64,000 bases of DNA from Zerene cesonia. Its lineage: Eukaryota > Arthropoda > Insecta > Lepidoptera > Pieridae. The position numbers were made by a program, and so were the translations under genes. Positions 1 through 11,527 of the stretch are shown here, piece after piece (the first letter of the stretch is position 1; every line of letters starts with the position of its first letter). The notes beneath the pieces are model-generated. The model made no database searches. It saw nothing but the letters and a program-made list of their open reading frames with translations, and had not been told where the DNA came from. The stretch lies in contig NC_052119.1 in the NCBI RefSeq assembly GCF_012273895.1, positions 6,829,990 through 6,893,989 of the forward strand. Direction: 5' to 3'.

Positions 1-84
1 CTGTTTTAAATAATAAAAATTTATTCTAAGTACGTAAAAAACTCATAGATGGCACTGCAAAAATATAGAAAATATGACTAATCT

Positions 85-402
85 TATTTGCTGGAGCAAA
101 TACACAGGACTCCTGTGAGGGTTCAGGTCAAGTTCAGATTCTCTGACTAGTATACAATATCTGTAGCTGTGGTACAGATAGTGTATACTAGTCTACCACG
201 CTGGACAAGTGCATGTTGGCAGATGTCACATGTCGGCGAACTTTTTTCTTCTTCCACATGCCGGTTTCGATAAATTGTGATGTTATGTATCCACATGCGC
301 TATAAATTGAAAAATTAAATTATTTCCGTCCCACTCGCCTGATTTCGAACTTCTGACCGATCAATTTGAAGAGGTCCGAGATCCTCACAGCTGACTCCTT
401 TG
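85..402 (-). repeat. Old, degenerate tRNA-derived SINE (reverse orientation)
   Basis: Stretches across this interval align in order with the better preserved SINEs at 9007, 10031 and 62075: the segment around 'cacaggactcctgtgagg', the 'cacatgtcg' stretch, 'atgccggtttc', and the tRNA-like head, here decayed to 'gaggtccgagatcctcac'. It reads on the minus strand. Divergence is high, the B-box is damaged, and I find no target-site duplication, so this is an old copy. A hairpin-forming segment at 146-192 interrupts it and is absent from the other copies. The boundaries are approximate. Confidence 0.75.
146..192. repeat. 47-bp near-perfect inverted repeat inside the old SINE
   Basis: Left arm 146-165 begins ACTAGTATAC and right arm 173-192 ends GTATACTAGT. 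The arms pair at 19 of 20 positions around a 7-base loop. The segment lies where the other SINE copies in this window read straight through, so it appears to be an insertion together with some flanking bases. It could be a minimal palindromic insertion or a locally produced foldback. No coding capacity. Confidence 0.7.
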
Positions 403-3400
403 AACTAGCAAGACAAGCCCAAAAAAGCAAGCAAGAAAAGAAGTTATAAATATATAGCATTAGTTTATTTTGAAATTGCGAGCCGTGAGCACCCATACAT
501 TAGGCATAAACTTTAATATTAATTATTCTCATGATCCGTGTAAGTTGAATAAATAGGCATTGAAGTTTTCATTAAAAAAAAAATCATTAATGATAGACAC
601 CGTTGTGAATGAAGACGAAAAAAAACTACGTAGCCTAATAATTTCACCCAGGTATAGCAGATGCATAAGCTACAAAAGCTTTAGCAATATCCGCGGTTTA
701 CTGTAAACAACTATTCTTTAGAATGTATCAAAGACACCTTTGAATGGCTGCGTGAGGCTTAACTTTTAATAAGATTTATTGTAACCGATCTTGTTTTGAC
801 ATTGACAATAGAGGGAAATCTTGGCGGCATACGATGTCTTTTGTCATATAATGCTGTGTGGTCTTGGTCCATGTTGGCTAATATTGTAATTTTGTTTGCG
901 ATAACGCACCTGGGATTGGTATGGAACAAGGTGATGTTGACTTTAAATTTTACAATATATTGTGCTCGAATTATAAATTTCCTTTTATATTCAGTCGAAA
1001 TTGAAATTAGAAGAAGCGTTCAAAAGGCTTATTTAATATTGTATTGTGATGTATCACACATGAAACAACGATTAATTTATTAGAGTTTTAATAATTATAA
1101 TAGCTAGCTTAAGTATTACTCACTTAACTACAACTAACTAGTAATAACTCAATATGTATTTAAAAAAGCAACCCTTGAATAAACTTATTTATTATATTGC
1201 CCAGATACTTTTCTTTCATATCATATATATACATTAATGAGCTTAGACATATGTTGTGTGAAAGGTATATATGCAGATTTATGAGAACGAATGTTGTAAG
1301 CACTACATTTTCTTCATTTCAAAGATACGATGTAGTTGAAACATCCTTAAACAATTTTATCTCAAAGCTTTTTGTGCTTTCCTAAAACCTATGATTTGTG
1401 AACTATCCCTTTTAGCTAACACTCTGACATACTCGTACCTAATTCCATATAAATACGGGTTAATGTTTCTTGGACAATAATGTACAAGTGTTTGTTTATG
1501 GAACTTCGTACCTGTAAGTTACAAATGCATGAGAATGATAGCAGAGAAAACGTTTGAGTTATGCTAATGCACCCTACGATACTTTGGAGCCATTCACGGC
1601 ACTAGTTTGAAACGTAGAAACACTTATCTTAACGACATATAAACATAAAGTTGTCCAGTATGGAGTCACTAAAAAGCAATTGTTGTTAAATTTAACGGCA
1701 CATTAAATAAAACGAATCCATCGTGATTCATGATAATTAAAGTTTTTCTAAATTGTAATTGTAAATTGCCCTTATTTTTAATTGTTATTGTCACTAAGCA
1801 GACATTTTATACATTTTATAACAAGTAAAACTTACGTAAGAATCAAACAATTCAAAAATAGAATGAATTAACAGTTCAGTATTAAGAAATGTGATATACC
1901 TAAAATATACATGTAAATCTATCAAAGTCCTATGAAACAAAAATTTAGTTTCTTTCTAATATTACAAATGTAACTAATGTACTAAATACTAATATTATTT
2001 TAATTAATAGTGTTAAGGAAATAGGCACAGATCAAATCAATGACATTTTTTTCTGTAATAATAATGTGGTCGGCATGTAAATAAATCTTCTTACATGTAT
2101 ATATTCCACCGTTTTGGCAAATCACATCGTAGGTAAATTATTGAAAAGACTAATTTTTGGCGTAAGTAAAATTTAAATCAAAAACTTTGTTGTTGTTTTG
2201 TTTATTTTGTTCATGACATATACCACTATACTATAACTAACTGTAAGCAATATAAATTTTACCAATATCATAATATCGTAATTACGTAAGTCTATATGTA
2301 TATATAATAAGGGATAAATTGAAATTTTTTATTATCTTTCACAGTGGTTATTCAAAATTTAATATCGGTTGCCATTCCATAGGATGTATGTGATCACTTT
2401 CGTGCTTTTTTGTTCCCATAAACTTGGATAAATATGAATGTATACATATTTAAAAATTCCTTTTGGCTGAACCTGCAATACTGCTATACGAAAACAATTA
2501 ATGTGCTGTTGAACAAATAAGATATTATAAGAAATGATACACTAAAGAGAAGCTTTATGTTAAACAGCGCAAAAGCTGATATATAAAGATATAGATAAGA
2601 TATATATAAAGATGAGCTATAAAGATTTATTATGATTACAAAAGATTTCAATGAAAATAGTAATTTATATGACGAATAAATACCAAAGAGTAAAAATAAG
2701 GCATATAATATTAATTCCATGTGATCAATAACTGGGATGACCGATAACATCATCGGCATAATATAATGAATGGACCCAAGTAATTACGATGAATGTAAAA
2801 GAGAACTAAATCTTGTCCCCTGTACACGACATCATGACAACGCTTTACAACACTGTACGCATTAAATCATTAGCCATAGCCACAGATTGTACTTCCACCA
2901 TTAACTGGGCTTTAGCGATTTAATTTTCAACGTCCCCCGGATATATTGCCGAACGTCGATGGCTCCTAATCACGGCCCACGGACAAGATAATCCCTTCGA
3001 TTTATTGCCCATAACAACGGTAAATGTCGTCAATCGAATTGATATTGAGCCCATACAGATTTATAAACAGTTCGTTGGTATTGGTGCTAATGAAATGATA
3101 TTGGCCTGCCATAAATCTAGTGGTAAATGACAATGCTGCAAGGTTGGACACAATGATGGCTGTTTACAAAGAACCACTGGTTTAAATTGTAATGCGGTCA
3201 TAACAATCCCGACCACCCTAACTTGTGGTGCCCGGCGGTCTAAAGATTGCTATAGAAAGCGCCTAGTAATTTATGGGATGTGTATTGGCACGTCATTTTA
3301 TTGGCCATTTATGTGAGCTGTTAGCAAAAGATAATTGTTAATGAGTAATTTGATTTAAATGGAGATTGAAAATGAGATCACATAACGAAGTGTCGTAAAT

Positions 3401-6197
3401 CGCATTTTATATTCTTATATAAATTGAAACACAGAGAAAAATTATTCTGTATATAAAAAAATTCGAAGTATCATGATTTGAATATACCTACAAGAGAAAG
3501 AAGCTTCGAGAACGTTTGATTTCTTTAATGATTTGTAATCTTCTCTCAGGACCAAAATTTCAAAAGTTCCTTTCTATGGAAATGCGTTTTATCATCATAG
3601 TATAATTTGATGAAATATTAGGATTCATTCTCACGAGCTTCCTTTGGTCCATGACGTGACCAAAATTCTTGTGGACAAAGGTACGGTAGGGAGCGTAGGT
3701 AGCTCGCCCTACCGTCAATATCTTCGACAGCGGGACACCATTGTCACTGTGTCTATTGTACCCTGACGCAGCACTGCACTGACCAAAAAATCATTAATTT
3801 TATATCACAAAGCAAGAACCCACAAATCGAGGTACTGAAAAAAATTAAGAGCATTCAAAACCGGTCACTGACATAGGTCGGACGTACGGTCTGTGCTTAT
3901 TTTGATTTGAGTTTTAATTACACGATTTGATATGAAGTTCGCCGACAAAGGCTGATTACGAATATGCATGATAACGAGTAATATTTTATAGTGAAATTAC
4001 TTATTTCCGTTTCATTGAAGCGGTGTGATGTTAAACAATCAAATATTATGACATGGAATATAAAAGTATGAATGCGGATATAGCGTGTGCATGTTTGATT
4101 TGCAATGTAGCCTAGTATCTTATCTGATAATTTAAACAATCAAATTTTTGACTACGTTATGGCATATCACACAAGCAGCTTTAAACAGCTATGTATGTTC
4201 TATTTTTCAGAATATAATATCATAAATAACTAAAATTTTTATGGTTTGGCTTTTTTATACTTAAATAAATCTTCCTAAGAATAAATCCTTAAATCAAGAA
4301 CATTGAATGAAAAAAATATTGAATAACATAATCTAGAGCATTTTTCCGCATTATTTTAACCTTTTTACACTCCATTAGACCTTTTTGACTACTTCCTTAG
4401 GAGAGCTTTATTTTCTTTTTCATCTTTTATAAAGGATTATAAGGAAAATTTTATCGGTTGCGGGTTAGGTCCAGCGTTCCAACGTTGTCAACGCATCAAC
4501 AACGTTAAGAATTACCGTGGCTGATGCTATGGCTAGTGATGCAACTGCGAATGTAGGTTCTATAAGCTCTTCCATCAGTTGTCTAGTTTCTAAAGCACAA
4601 GTTTTATGTAATGCGCATTGTTCGAGATGTCCATCAGTCTTGTGAAGAACGTTTATAGCTTTATAAGTATATATTTCGCAATTATTCGTGTAGTCTTAAC
4701 TTAGAAAGGTTATCATTCGAATTGCAAGCGGTCTGTAACGAACATTGGGCACAACCTCTGTACAAATATATCTAGCCTGTCAATCTTTCATCACTCATTT
4801 GTTCTACGCGTCCGAATCAATGTGCCATGTTATTTTTTATTCAAGCAAGCTATTATGCTTATCACTTATCTTAAACTTGTTATTGCTTAAGGCGTACCTG
4901 TTCCTATGTTTGATACAGTACTATACTGATTGTAAGATAACCGCGCATCGTGTGAGTCCGGCTCTTTGTGGTTTTAAATAATGCGTTGACGACTGAATTT
5001 TTCTAGTAAGTATTTAGGTTTTAGAGATTAGTTATTAGACGAGCTGACTAGCATATTAACGTTTATCAATAAAGGGTGCAAAAATAACTTGTTACTTAAT
5101 TTTCTAATCTTCATTGTAGATATTAAATGGTTTAATATAATAGTTATACGATATTGCACTGCACTTTGGAAATATGATATTTAAGCCCGTTGCATAGCAT
5201 AAAAATGTAAATTAATGTATATTATAATTAGACTTTTGTAAATTGCAACAAACAAATATGAAAATGTGTTACTGTTTGGTGATTTCGTAAGTGTGAAGTC
5301 GCTAGTGTGTTAGGTATTGTGGTAAACAATGGTGCCTTCTTCTTAAAATGTTCTCGTTATATTGTATTTACATTGCCAGCCACGAACCTGAAATTATGAG
5401 CTGTTACACCACACCACGTTCTATAAAGGCTTCTTTGTTAAAAATAATTTCCGAACGCCGACACGTGTCTAGCGGTCACTCGAAAAGTTATAAAAATAGC
5501 ACTTTTATTCTCTCTGGTTATAAAATGTATAATGCCGCTTTGTTGACGTCTTGGCTTAAAACCGAGCATAGACTAAACTCAACATCGATCCGGATTGTTG
5601 TTAAATAAATCACGTGGGGTTTTGTGATTAATGTCAACGAAAAAGCGTAAAGATTCATATGCAGTGCATCTAAGCGTGCGTGACAAAACCGACCGGATTA
5701 ACCAGATCTATAAAATGTGGGAGAAAATAAAAACTTTCTGCTCACTGTTTATACATCTTGTGTACCTAATTATTTATTAAAATCCCCACATAAATTTAAA
5801 TTTATCCGACTGAATGGAAAAACGGTTTAGGGTTCTTTCGATTTAAGAGATACTTATGATTTTGTATTCGGGATATTAAATGGAATTATTTCTTAATGGA
5901 TAAATGCCCGTTTGTGACTTTTATAAATAGTTTATGTACAACATTCGTCTAGAAAAACGTACGTAACGGAACGTACGTCTGGAAGAACTCAATTTGTATC
6001 ACAACTTTTAGGATGACTTAAGATTTTCTATGTGTAGTTTTGAAAACAGAAATTAAATAGCTAAATTGAAAATTGTATTTGGTAATTGATCTTAATTTAT
6101 CACTTATTATTATAGTAACCCAAACGGTACTTTTATATTATAAAGCTGAAAAGTAAGAAGAGAAATAGGAGCGGAGCAAGAATGAAGTTACCTTATA
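403..6197. other. Intergenic DNA, no gene recognised
   Basis: AT-rich DNA in which the open frames are short (the longest is about 95 codons, at 796-1083) and show no domain, signal or compositional sign of coding. The segment at about 2880-3260 is GC-richer and of higher complexity than its surroundings and may be a regulatory island. I see no RNA gene here. Confidence 0.6.
2880..3260. other. GC-richer, high-complexity island; possible conserved non-coding element
   Basis: This stretch stands out from AT-rich neighbours by balanced composition, many CpG dinucleotides (around 2930-3000) and no homopolymer or simple repeat. It has no long open frame. It lies about 8 kb upstream of the Toll gene, so a distal enhancer is possible. 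This is inference from composition only. Confidence 0.25.
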
Positions 6198-6325
6198 TTT
6201 TTTTTTTTTATATTACATTCGGCAATGGAGCTGGTGGGACGCCTGATGGTAAGCGCTACCACCGCCCATGAACATTTGGAGAGGCATAAGGTCCATTGCA
6301 GACCTTACGCCTCTACAAATGGTAA
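6198..6325. repeat. Interspersed repeat fragment with poly(T) edge
   Basis: A T-rich run at 6198-6209 is followed by a GC-balanced body containing 'gagctggtgggacgcctgat' and 'accaccgcccatgaacat', wording I recognise as a very common lepidopteran interspersed repeat. I cannot assign the family with certainty. An internal inverted repeat, 6281-6293 against 6301-6313, pairs at 12 of 13 bases around a 7-base loop. If the T run is the complement of a poly(A) tail, the element is a retroposon in reverse orientation. No coding sequence. Confidence 0.6.
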
Positions 6326-8997
6326 TGGTAAATATATTCTTAATAAATGTTTTAGGATTTCCTATACATAACATATTATTACGTGTATAACGTGATGCCA
6401 CATACGGAACCAGTATTTTATGGCATTGTCCCATAAATACCAAAACAAACCATTGAGCCTTTCAAAACACGAAGCGTAACAAACGCGATTATGTCGCGTA
6501 TTCGAGATCGCACACATGTTAGAAATTTGAAAAAAACGTTGAAAAAATCGTTTTTGAATTGGGCAAATTCGCTTTATCCGTAAACCGGAATCTACGGCCC
6601 CTTCGAACCGAACTGAATAATGCTAATCATAATGGCATTACATTCATTCGAATTTCGTCAAGTATCTCGATGGCTCTCGGATTCTCATCTATTTTTTGTG
6701 ATTCGGCTCAAAATGAATTTCTTGTAATAAGCTAATCTAAGTCGCGATTGTGTTAGGTAATGAGATTTGTAATTGATTCAGGGCTTTGGTGCGAAGTCAT
6801 TGGAGTCAGAATTAGTATAACTTTTTATTAATATTGCATAAAATGTGGGAAATGAGAAAAATAATTACGATATTAAAAGTTGTACTTTATAGCTGTTGTT
6901 AAATAGGATTAACACGATAATAAATGATATATTTCTTTATTTTATTTTTTACCTCTGAACTAGGTTAAACAATTCGGAACTTATTCAATTAAGAAGTCAG
7001 AATTATTCATAATATTTATAAATAACTCGAATTATTTGTGTTAACGAAAAATATTTCGTGTAACTAACGATGTGCACATTTGGCATCAATATTCCCGGAT
7101 CACACAACAATGCAATCTTAATGCTAACTTCACAAACCGCAACCATTAGCACAACTGATAGAAAATATTTTGACATTTACTGTGGCCAAATACGTATGGG
7201 TCCTGCGGGATTTCGTGCATTATACTCAGACAGAAAGATCGATTCGATTTATGCGTTTTTTGCGGTAAAACAATAGACTATATTTATCGATAGATAATAA
7301 ACGTTCGGGAACAGTTGGCGGGAATCGATTTGAGTTGTAACGTGGTTAGTTATGGTGATCAAAATCACATGTTGTTTCATTTCAACGCGAAGATCCGCTG
7401 TGACAAAGAGCCCTCATAATGAGACATCCGTTAGATTAATATTTATGACTTAGTCAGTGTGGAATTGAAAACAAAAGTGGTGGGTAGCGGGATTTCGGCA
7501 TTCATTATGCGCTTACGCTAAACATATTTGTTTTTATTGTGAGAGGATTATTTTTTTTTGTATTTGTTGATATTTTACTTAATTTATGATTCAAAGTCCC
7601 GCTTGCACATTGTGGCGAAAATTACTCTAAATAAAAGAGTTAAGTTACAATTTGAAACAAGCACATGTAATGTATAACGTAAAATAGTAATTAATTACTA
7701 CATAATACTGTAAAATTGTAGATGACTTTGATGCTTTGAATAATAGAGTTTGTCAGTTCTCAGATTTTCTTACATAAAATATCTATTTCAAATATAAAAT
7801 ACTTAAAAGAACGTTTATAAAAATTTACCTTATTTTTAATGTAGTAAGAATGCCATATTCTTTTTTATCATTTTAAATAGAAAATGTATCTGTAACACTA
7901 AGGAATTAGGAATACCTTATCTTGCCTCAAGTGCTTTTTAATCTTTATCCTGTTCTTAAAATAATTAATAAATAACATTTTGTTTTGAAGATGTGGAAAC
8001 TTCTTTATACACATTAGTAAACAGAGCTATATCTTAATTAAAACTCCATAAGTACAAAGCACGTGTATTAATGATTTAGGTGGTCATTAACAAACGAGTT
8101 GTTGTCATCATTGATTTACGATAACATCAAAAGCTCTATTTCTTGGGAAAAATAAAGTCTAAGTCATGTGAGCAACAGTGCAGGATGTGTACGCCATAAA
8201 AAGTAGATTATACATTTTCAGAGGTTCCCCTCACCACCGGCCAAGATATAGTGGCCGAGTATTTGTCTTATTTTTACCGACACCACCAGGAAGGTTATGA
8301 TTTCGTATACAATAAATATGTGTGTACTTTTTATGATCAGAATCGATATGGAATGTAATCTACTCAGGGAGAGTGTTATATTATATATGTAGTTCGCGTT
8401 AATTCATTTATGCATTGTTTCTTATTATTTTCATGTCTTATGGGAATAATCTTTCAATACGAGATGTTAACACGAGATTAATTATATGCCATATAGTATA
8501 ACTTATTAGGTGCATATTATAATGCCTAGTAATCACGAAACTGTATAAACTAATCTTGTTAAGTATGTATTGTGTAAGGCAAGGGTCAAGGAATAATGGA
8601 CGGTTTTGAGTTTTAAGAGTGCGAGAGATGTGTGCCATGATTTACCACTTCCTGACTGTGAACGGTATCATCTGGAGCTCCAGTGACATTGTTGGAGCTA
8701 TTTGAAGTTTTATCATTATATGTTAAGGTTCTTTGTAGATACATATGATACCAATTTTTGTTATTCGTATGATAAAAGAAAAATATTCATAAATATTCAG
8801 TTTTTTAATGATTCACAAGCAATTCACAAGCTTGTATCTACAAAAATGTATAGAGTACACGATGAGAAATAATGCTAAATTTTTTTAAACCATTCGTCCA
8901 TATCAATCATAAATTGTTACTACCTAACTCAACTAAGATTTTCATATAGACAGAACGAATACTGTGCGCTGGATAGCGAATATACATACATAATTCA
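6326..8997. other. Intergenic DNA, no gene recognised
   Basis: Mostly AT-rich sequence. No open frame exceeds about 70 codons and none is recognisable. I see no RNA gene. Confidence 0.6.
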
Positions 8998-9326
8998 AAT
9001 GACGTTCATCATCATCATCATCATCAGCCCATATATGTTCCCACTGCTGGGACACAGGCCTCCTATGAGGGTACAGGCCATAATCCACCATGCTGGCCAA
9101 GTGCGGGTTGGCAGAAGTCACATGTCGTCGAACTTTTGATTCTTGGACATGTCGGTTTCCTTACGATGTTTTCTTTTACCGTTTTAAGCAGTGGTGATGT
9201 TATTCACATGTGCAGATAAATTGAAAAATCAATTTATATCCTGCACGCTCGCCCGGTCTCGAACCCCGACTTATCAATTTTGAAGTCCGAGATTCTCACC
9301 ACTGAGTCACCACTGCGAATGACGTT
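8998..9326 (-). mobile_element. tRNA-derived SINE, reverse orientation, with 9-bp TSD
   Basis: On the minus strand the element starts with a tRNA-like head (A-box-like TGACTCAGTGG and a B-box-like segment near 9260-9280, here altered) and ends in an (ATC/GAT)n tail at 9005-9026. The body is about 310 bp, 9007-9317. The flanking duplication AATGACGTT occurs at 8998-9006 and 9318-9326, which shows integration by target-primed insertion. It is a close relative of the copies at 10031 and 62075 and needs LINE machinery in trans. It forms an inverted pair with the copy at 10031. Confidence 0.9.
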
Positions 9327-10017
9327 GTGTTTAAGAAATTTGTTTAACTGCTAAATATCTATAATTAGTGTTATATACCCATATTACTATTTATTGTAAA
9401 TATATAGAGAGGATACTACTGAATTCAAAGGTAAAACGTACAAAATGATATATTTATTACATGACAATAAGAATATCCACTAATATCCACACTATCAGAA
9501 AGCATTTCTTTCCGTTATTAATATTTTATTGAGGCAAAGCTCTCAGTTGTTGAATGAAAATTAAAAAGGAAACCTGCACACAAAGTGAGCCAAATAATGG
9601 GGTATTTGTCGATATGTCGGCGCCTTTATACAATTGTCTCAAATCGCATCGATTGAGTGAAATCAAAGGGTTTCACGAATGTGATTCCGGTGCATTTCTT
9701 ATTTATAACTTATTGCATTCCAATCGAGATGCATACCATCAGATAATTAAGTCTCTGTGGTGCAATTTTGTACATTGCCGACGCGGGAGTACTAAAATGG
9801 CTTTTTATGCTTACCGAAACCTTTTGTACATTTGCAATGAGCGTACATGAGAAATTATTTGTTTTCAATGCTAAAATGTGCGTTGTTGTATGTATGTTGT
9901 ATAATAAGTAGCCAGTGTCATTTCATGAACGGATTAATATATATTTTGCCTTAATTTTTGCCGGCTCTTCTCTGTCTGTAGAAAATGCTTTCCGAACCGG
10001 TGGTAAATGTTTAAACT
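9327..10017. other. Spacer between two opposed SINEs
   Basis: Contains a 98-codon open frame at 9554-9850 with no recognisable domain. The stretch 9590-9850 is of higher complexity than its surroundings. I would not call a gene here: there is no homologue I recognise, no clear promoter, and the frame is within chance length. Confidence 0.4.
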
Positions 10018-10357
10018 ATAAGAAATGTAAAAAAAGCAGTGGTGGCTCAGTGGTGAGAACCTCGGACTTCAAAATCGATAAGTCGGGGTTCGAGACCGGG
10101 CGAGCGTGCAGGAAATAAATTGATTTTTCAATTTATCTGCGCATGTGGATAACATCACCACTGCTTAAACGGTGAAGGAAAACATCGTGAGGAAACCGGC
10201 ATGTCCGAGAATTAAAAGTTCGACGACATGTGACATCTGCCAACCCGCACTTGGCCAGCGTGGTGGATTATGGCCTGAACCCTCATAGGAGGCCTGTGTC
10301 CCAGCAGTGGGAACATATATGGGCTGATGATGATGATGATGATGATAAGAAATGTAA
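10018..10357 (+). mobile_element. tRNA-derived SINE, forward orientation, with 11-13-bp TSD
   Basis: The best preserved copy in the window. The pol III A-box TGGCTCAGTGG lies at 10043-10053 and the B-box GGTTCGAGACC at 10087-10097, spaced as in a tRNA gene. A tRNA-unrelated body follows and ends in (GAT)n at about 10325-10344. ATAAGAAATGTAA is present at 10018-10030 and again at 10345-10357; its first two bases may belong to the tail. The intact boxes and exact TSD indicate a fairly recent insertion, about 1 kb upstream of the predicted Toll transcription start. Confidence 0.93.
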
Positions 10358-11331
10358 TTTAATACACAAATGTACAGCCTAGCTTTACATGTATAAATAT
10401 GCGATAATATAACGCCATTGAAATCATTTGTAAATTTAAATTAATCAATTAAAATCAATTGTAGAATCAATTGTCGCATGTGTGGTCACTTGAATATTTG
10501 AATAGAAAATATAGCGTTGCTTTGCTATAACTTATTTATATTAATATAAAAAACAATTAACGTGTAATGAAAATGTATACTTTGACACATTTGATGTCCA
10601 CCATAATTTTTCTTCTGTTCACAATTTTCATTCAGAAAATAGTGAAATGTTTTAAATGTATTTAAAAAAAAGGAAGGATTACGATTGAATGATAAATTCT
10701 TGCACTGATGATGTCACTAAGCGATTTAACAAGACCAACCGATAAGCGTTTATCAGCAAATGCGTCATATTCACAGGTAGAACAAGGGTTGTAGAACAAA
10801 AGGAAACAGCAGGAAATACGGCTCCTCACCTACTTTAATGATAAATATTGCGTGGATAAAGATAAGGCAAGTATGGTGTTAATCTATATCGTTTGGTTAA
10901 CGCGTGGGAATGTTGATAATAATATGAAAAAAAACTAATCAGCACCCTTTAAATATGTTATGTTTACGTCTCTATGACTTAACAGAGTTCCTATTAATTA
11001 TTTATGCATTTATGAAATGGCGCTTTTTAGTGAGACATAAAATAGATAATGAATATCAACATTGATAAAAAGCTAAGATAAGATTTATTAACATTTATTC
11101 TTTAGCTTTTTTATGATTAAAGAAAAACAAATAAGGCAAGCAGCGCCATGTTTATAAAAGCTCGCGAAGCTCGCTCCTGTTCATGCCAATCTCGTGGTGA
11201 GCAACTTGTTGCTGTTGTGAACTTTTGTTGGGACAGAGAGCGCTATATCGTGTCTCTCTGTCAGGGGAGGAGCGTAGTGCGGGGAGCACGCCGGCAGCCG
11301 GTCGGTCAACTTGCCGAACGCACTCCGTCAG
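10358..11331. other. Proximal upstream region of the Toll gene
   Basis: AT-rich up to about 11140, then abruptly GC-richer towards the predicted start site. An open frame from 11148 to 11429 runs across the promoter and is probably not translated, because the predicted start site at 11334 lies inside it. I see no confident TATA box at the expected distance. Confidence 0.5.
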
Positions 11332-11365
11332 TCAGTCGGCCCGCACGCTTTAGTGAGAGCGGTTG
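11332..11365 (+). promoter_or_regulatory. Candidate TATA-less core promoter: Inr plus DPE
   Basis: TCAGTC at 11332-11337 matches the arthropod initiator consensus TCAKTY, with A+1 at 11334. GGTTG at 11361-11365 matches the downstream promoter element consensus RGWYV exactly at +28 to +32, the spacing this element requires. The pair sits in the GC-rich stretch just before the Toll gene and would give a 194-nt 5' leader. A second TCAGT four bases upstream lacks a correctly spaced DPE. Transcript data are absent here, so this is a sequence prediction. Confidence 0.6.
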
Positions 11366-11527
11366 TGTAGCGCTATTTGACGTGAACTCGAGCCGTTATG
11401 TGGCGTGTTTCGAAACAAGTTTGACGTGAACTTTTATAAAGTTTTAAGTGCAGCTGGATAGTTTAGAAATGTGCCCATATGAAGAAGTGACTTTATAAAC
11501 AGTGATAGTTTAAGTGAGCAAATAAAA
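11334..11527 (+). other. Predicted Toll 5' UTR with three short uORFs
   Basis: If transcription starts at 11334, the leader holds three upstream ATGs, all closed before the main start: 11398-11424 (8 codons plus stop), 11469-11498 (9 codons plus stop) and 11479-11490 (3 codons plus stop, overlapping the previous one in another frame). Such uORFs commonly lower translation of the main frame. No splice-site pair is needed to join this leader to the coding exon. Confidence 0.5.

Noticed and set aside
9554..9850. 98-codon open frame between the two SINEs
   Set aside because: No recognisable domain and a length expected by chance in this much sequence. Kept only as a possible high-complexity island.
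10043..10097. Possible tRNA gene (A and B boxes)
   Set aside because: The boxes belong to the SINE head. No complete cloverleaf or acceptor stem can be formed, and the same unit recurs elsewhere.
11148..11429. 93-codon open frame just upstream of Toll
   Set aside because: It spans the predicted transcription start and has no recognisable domain. It probably stays open because the leader is GC-rich.
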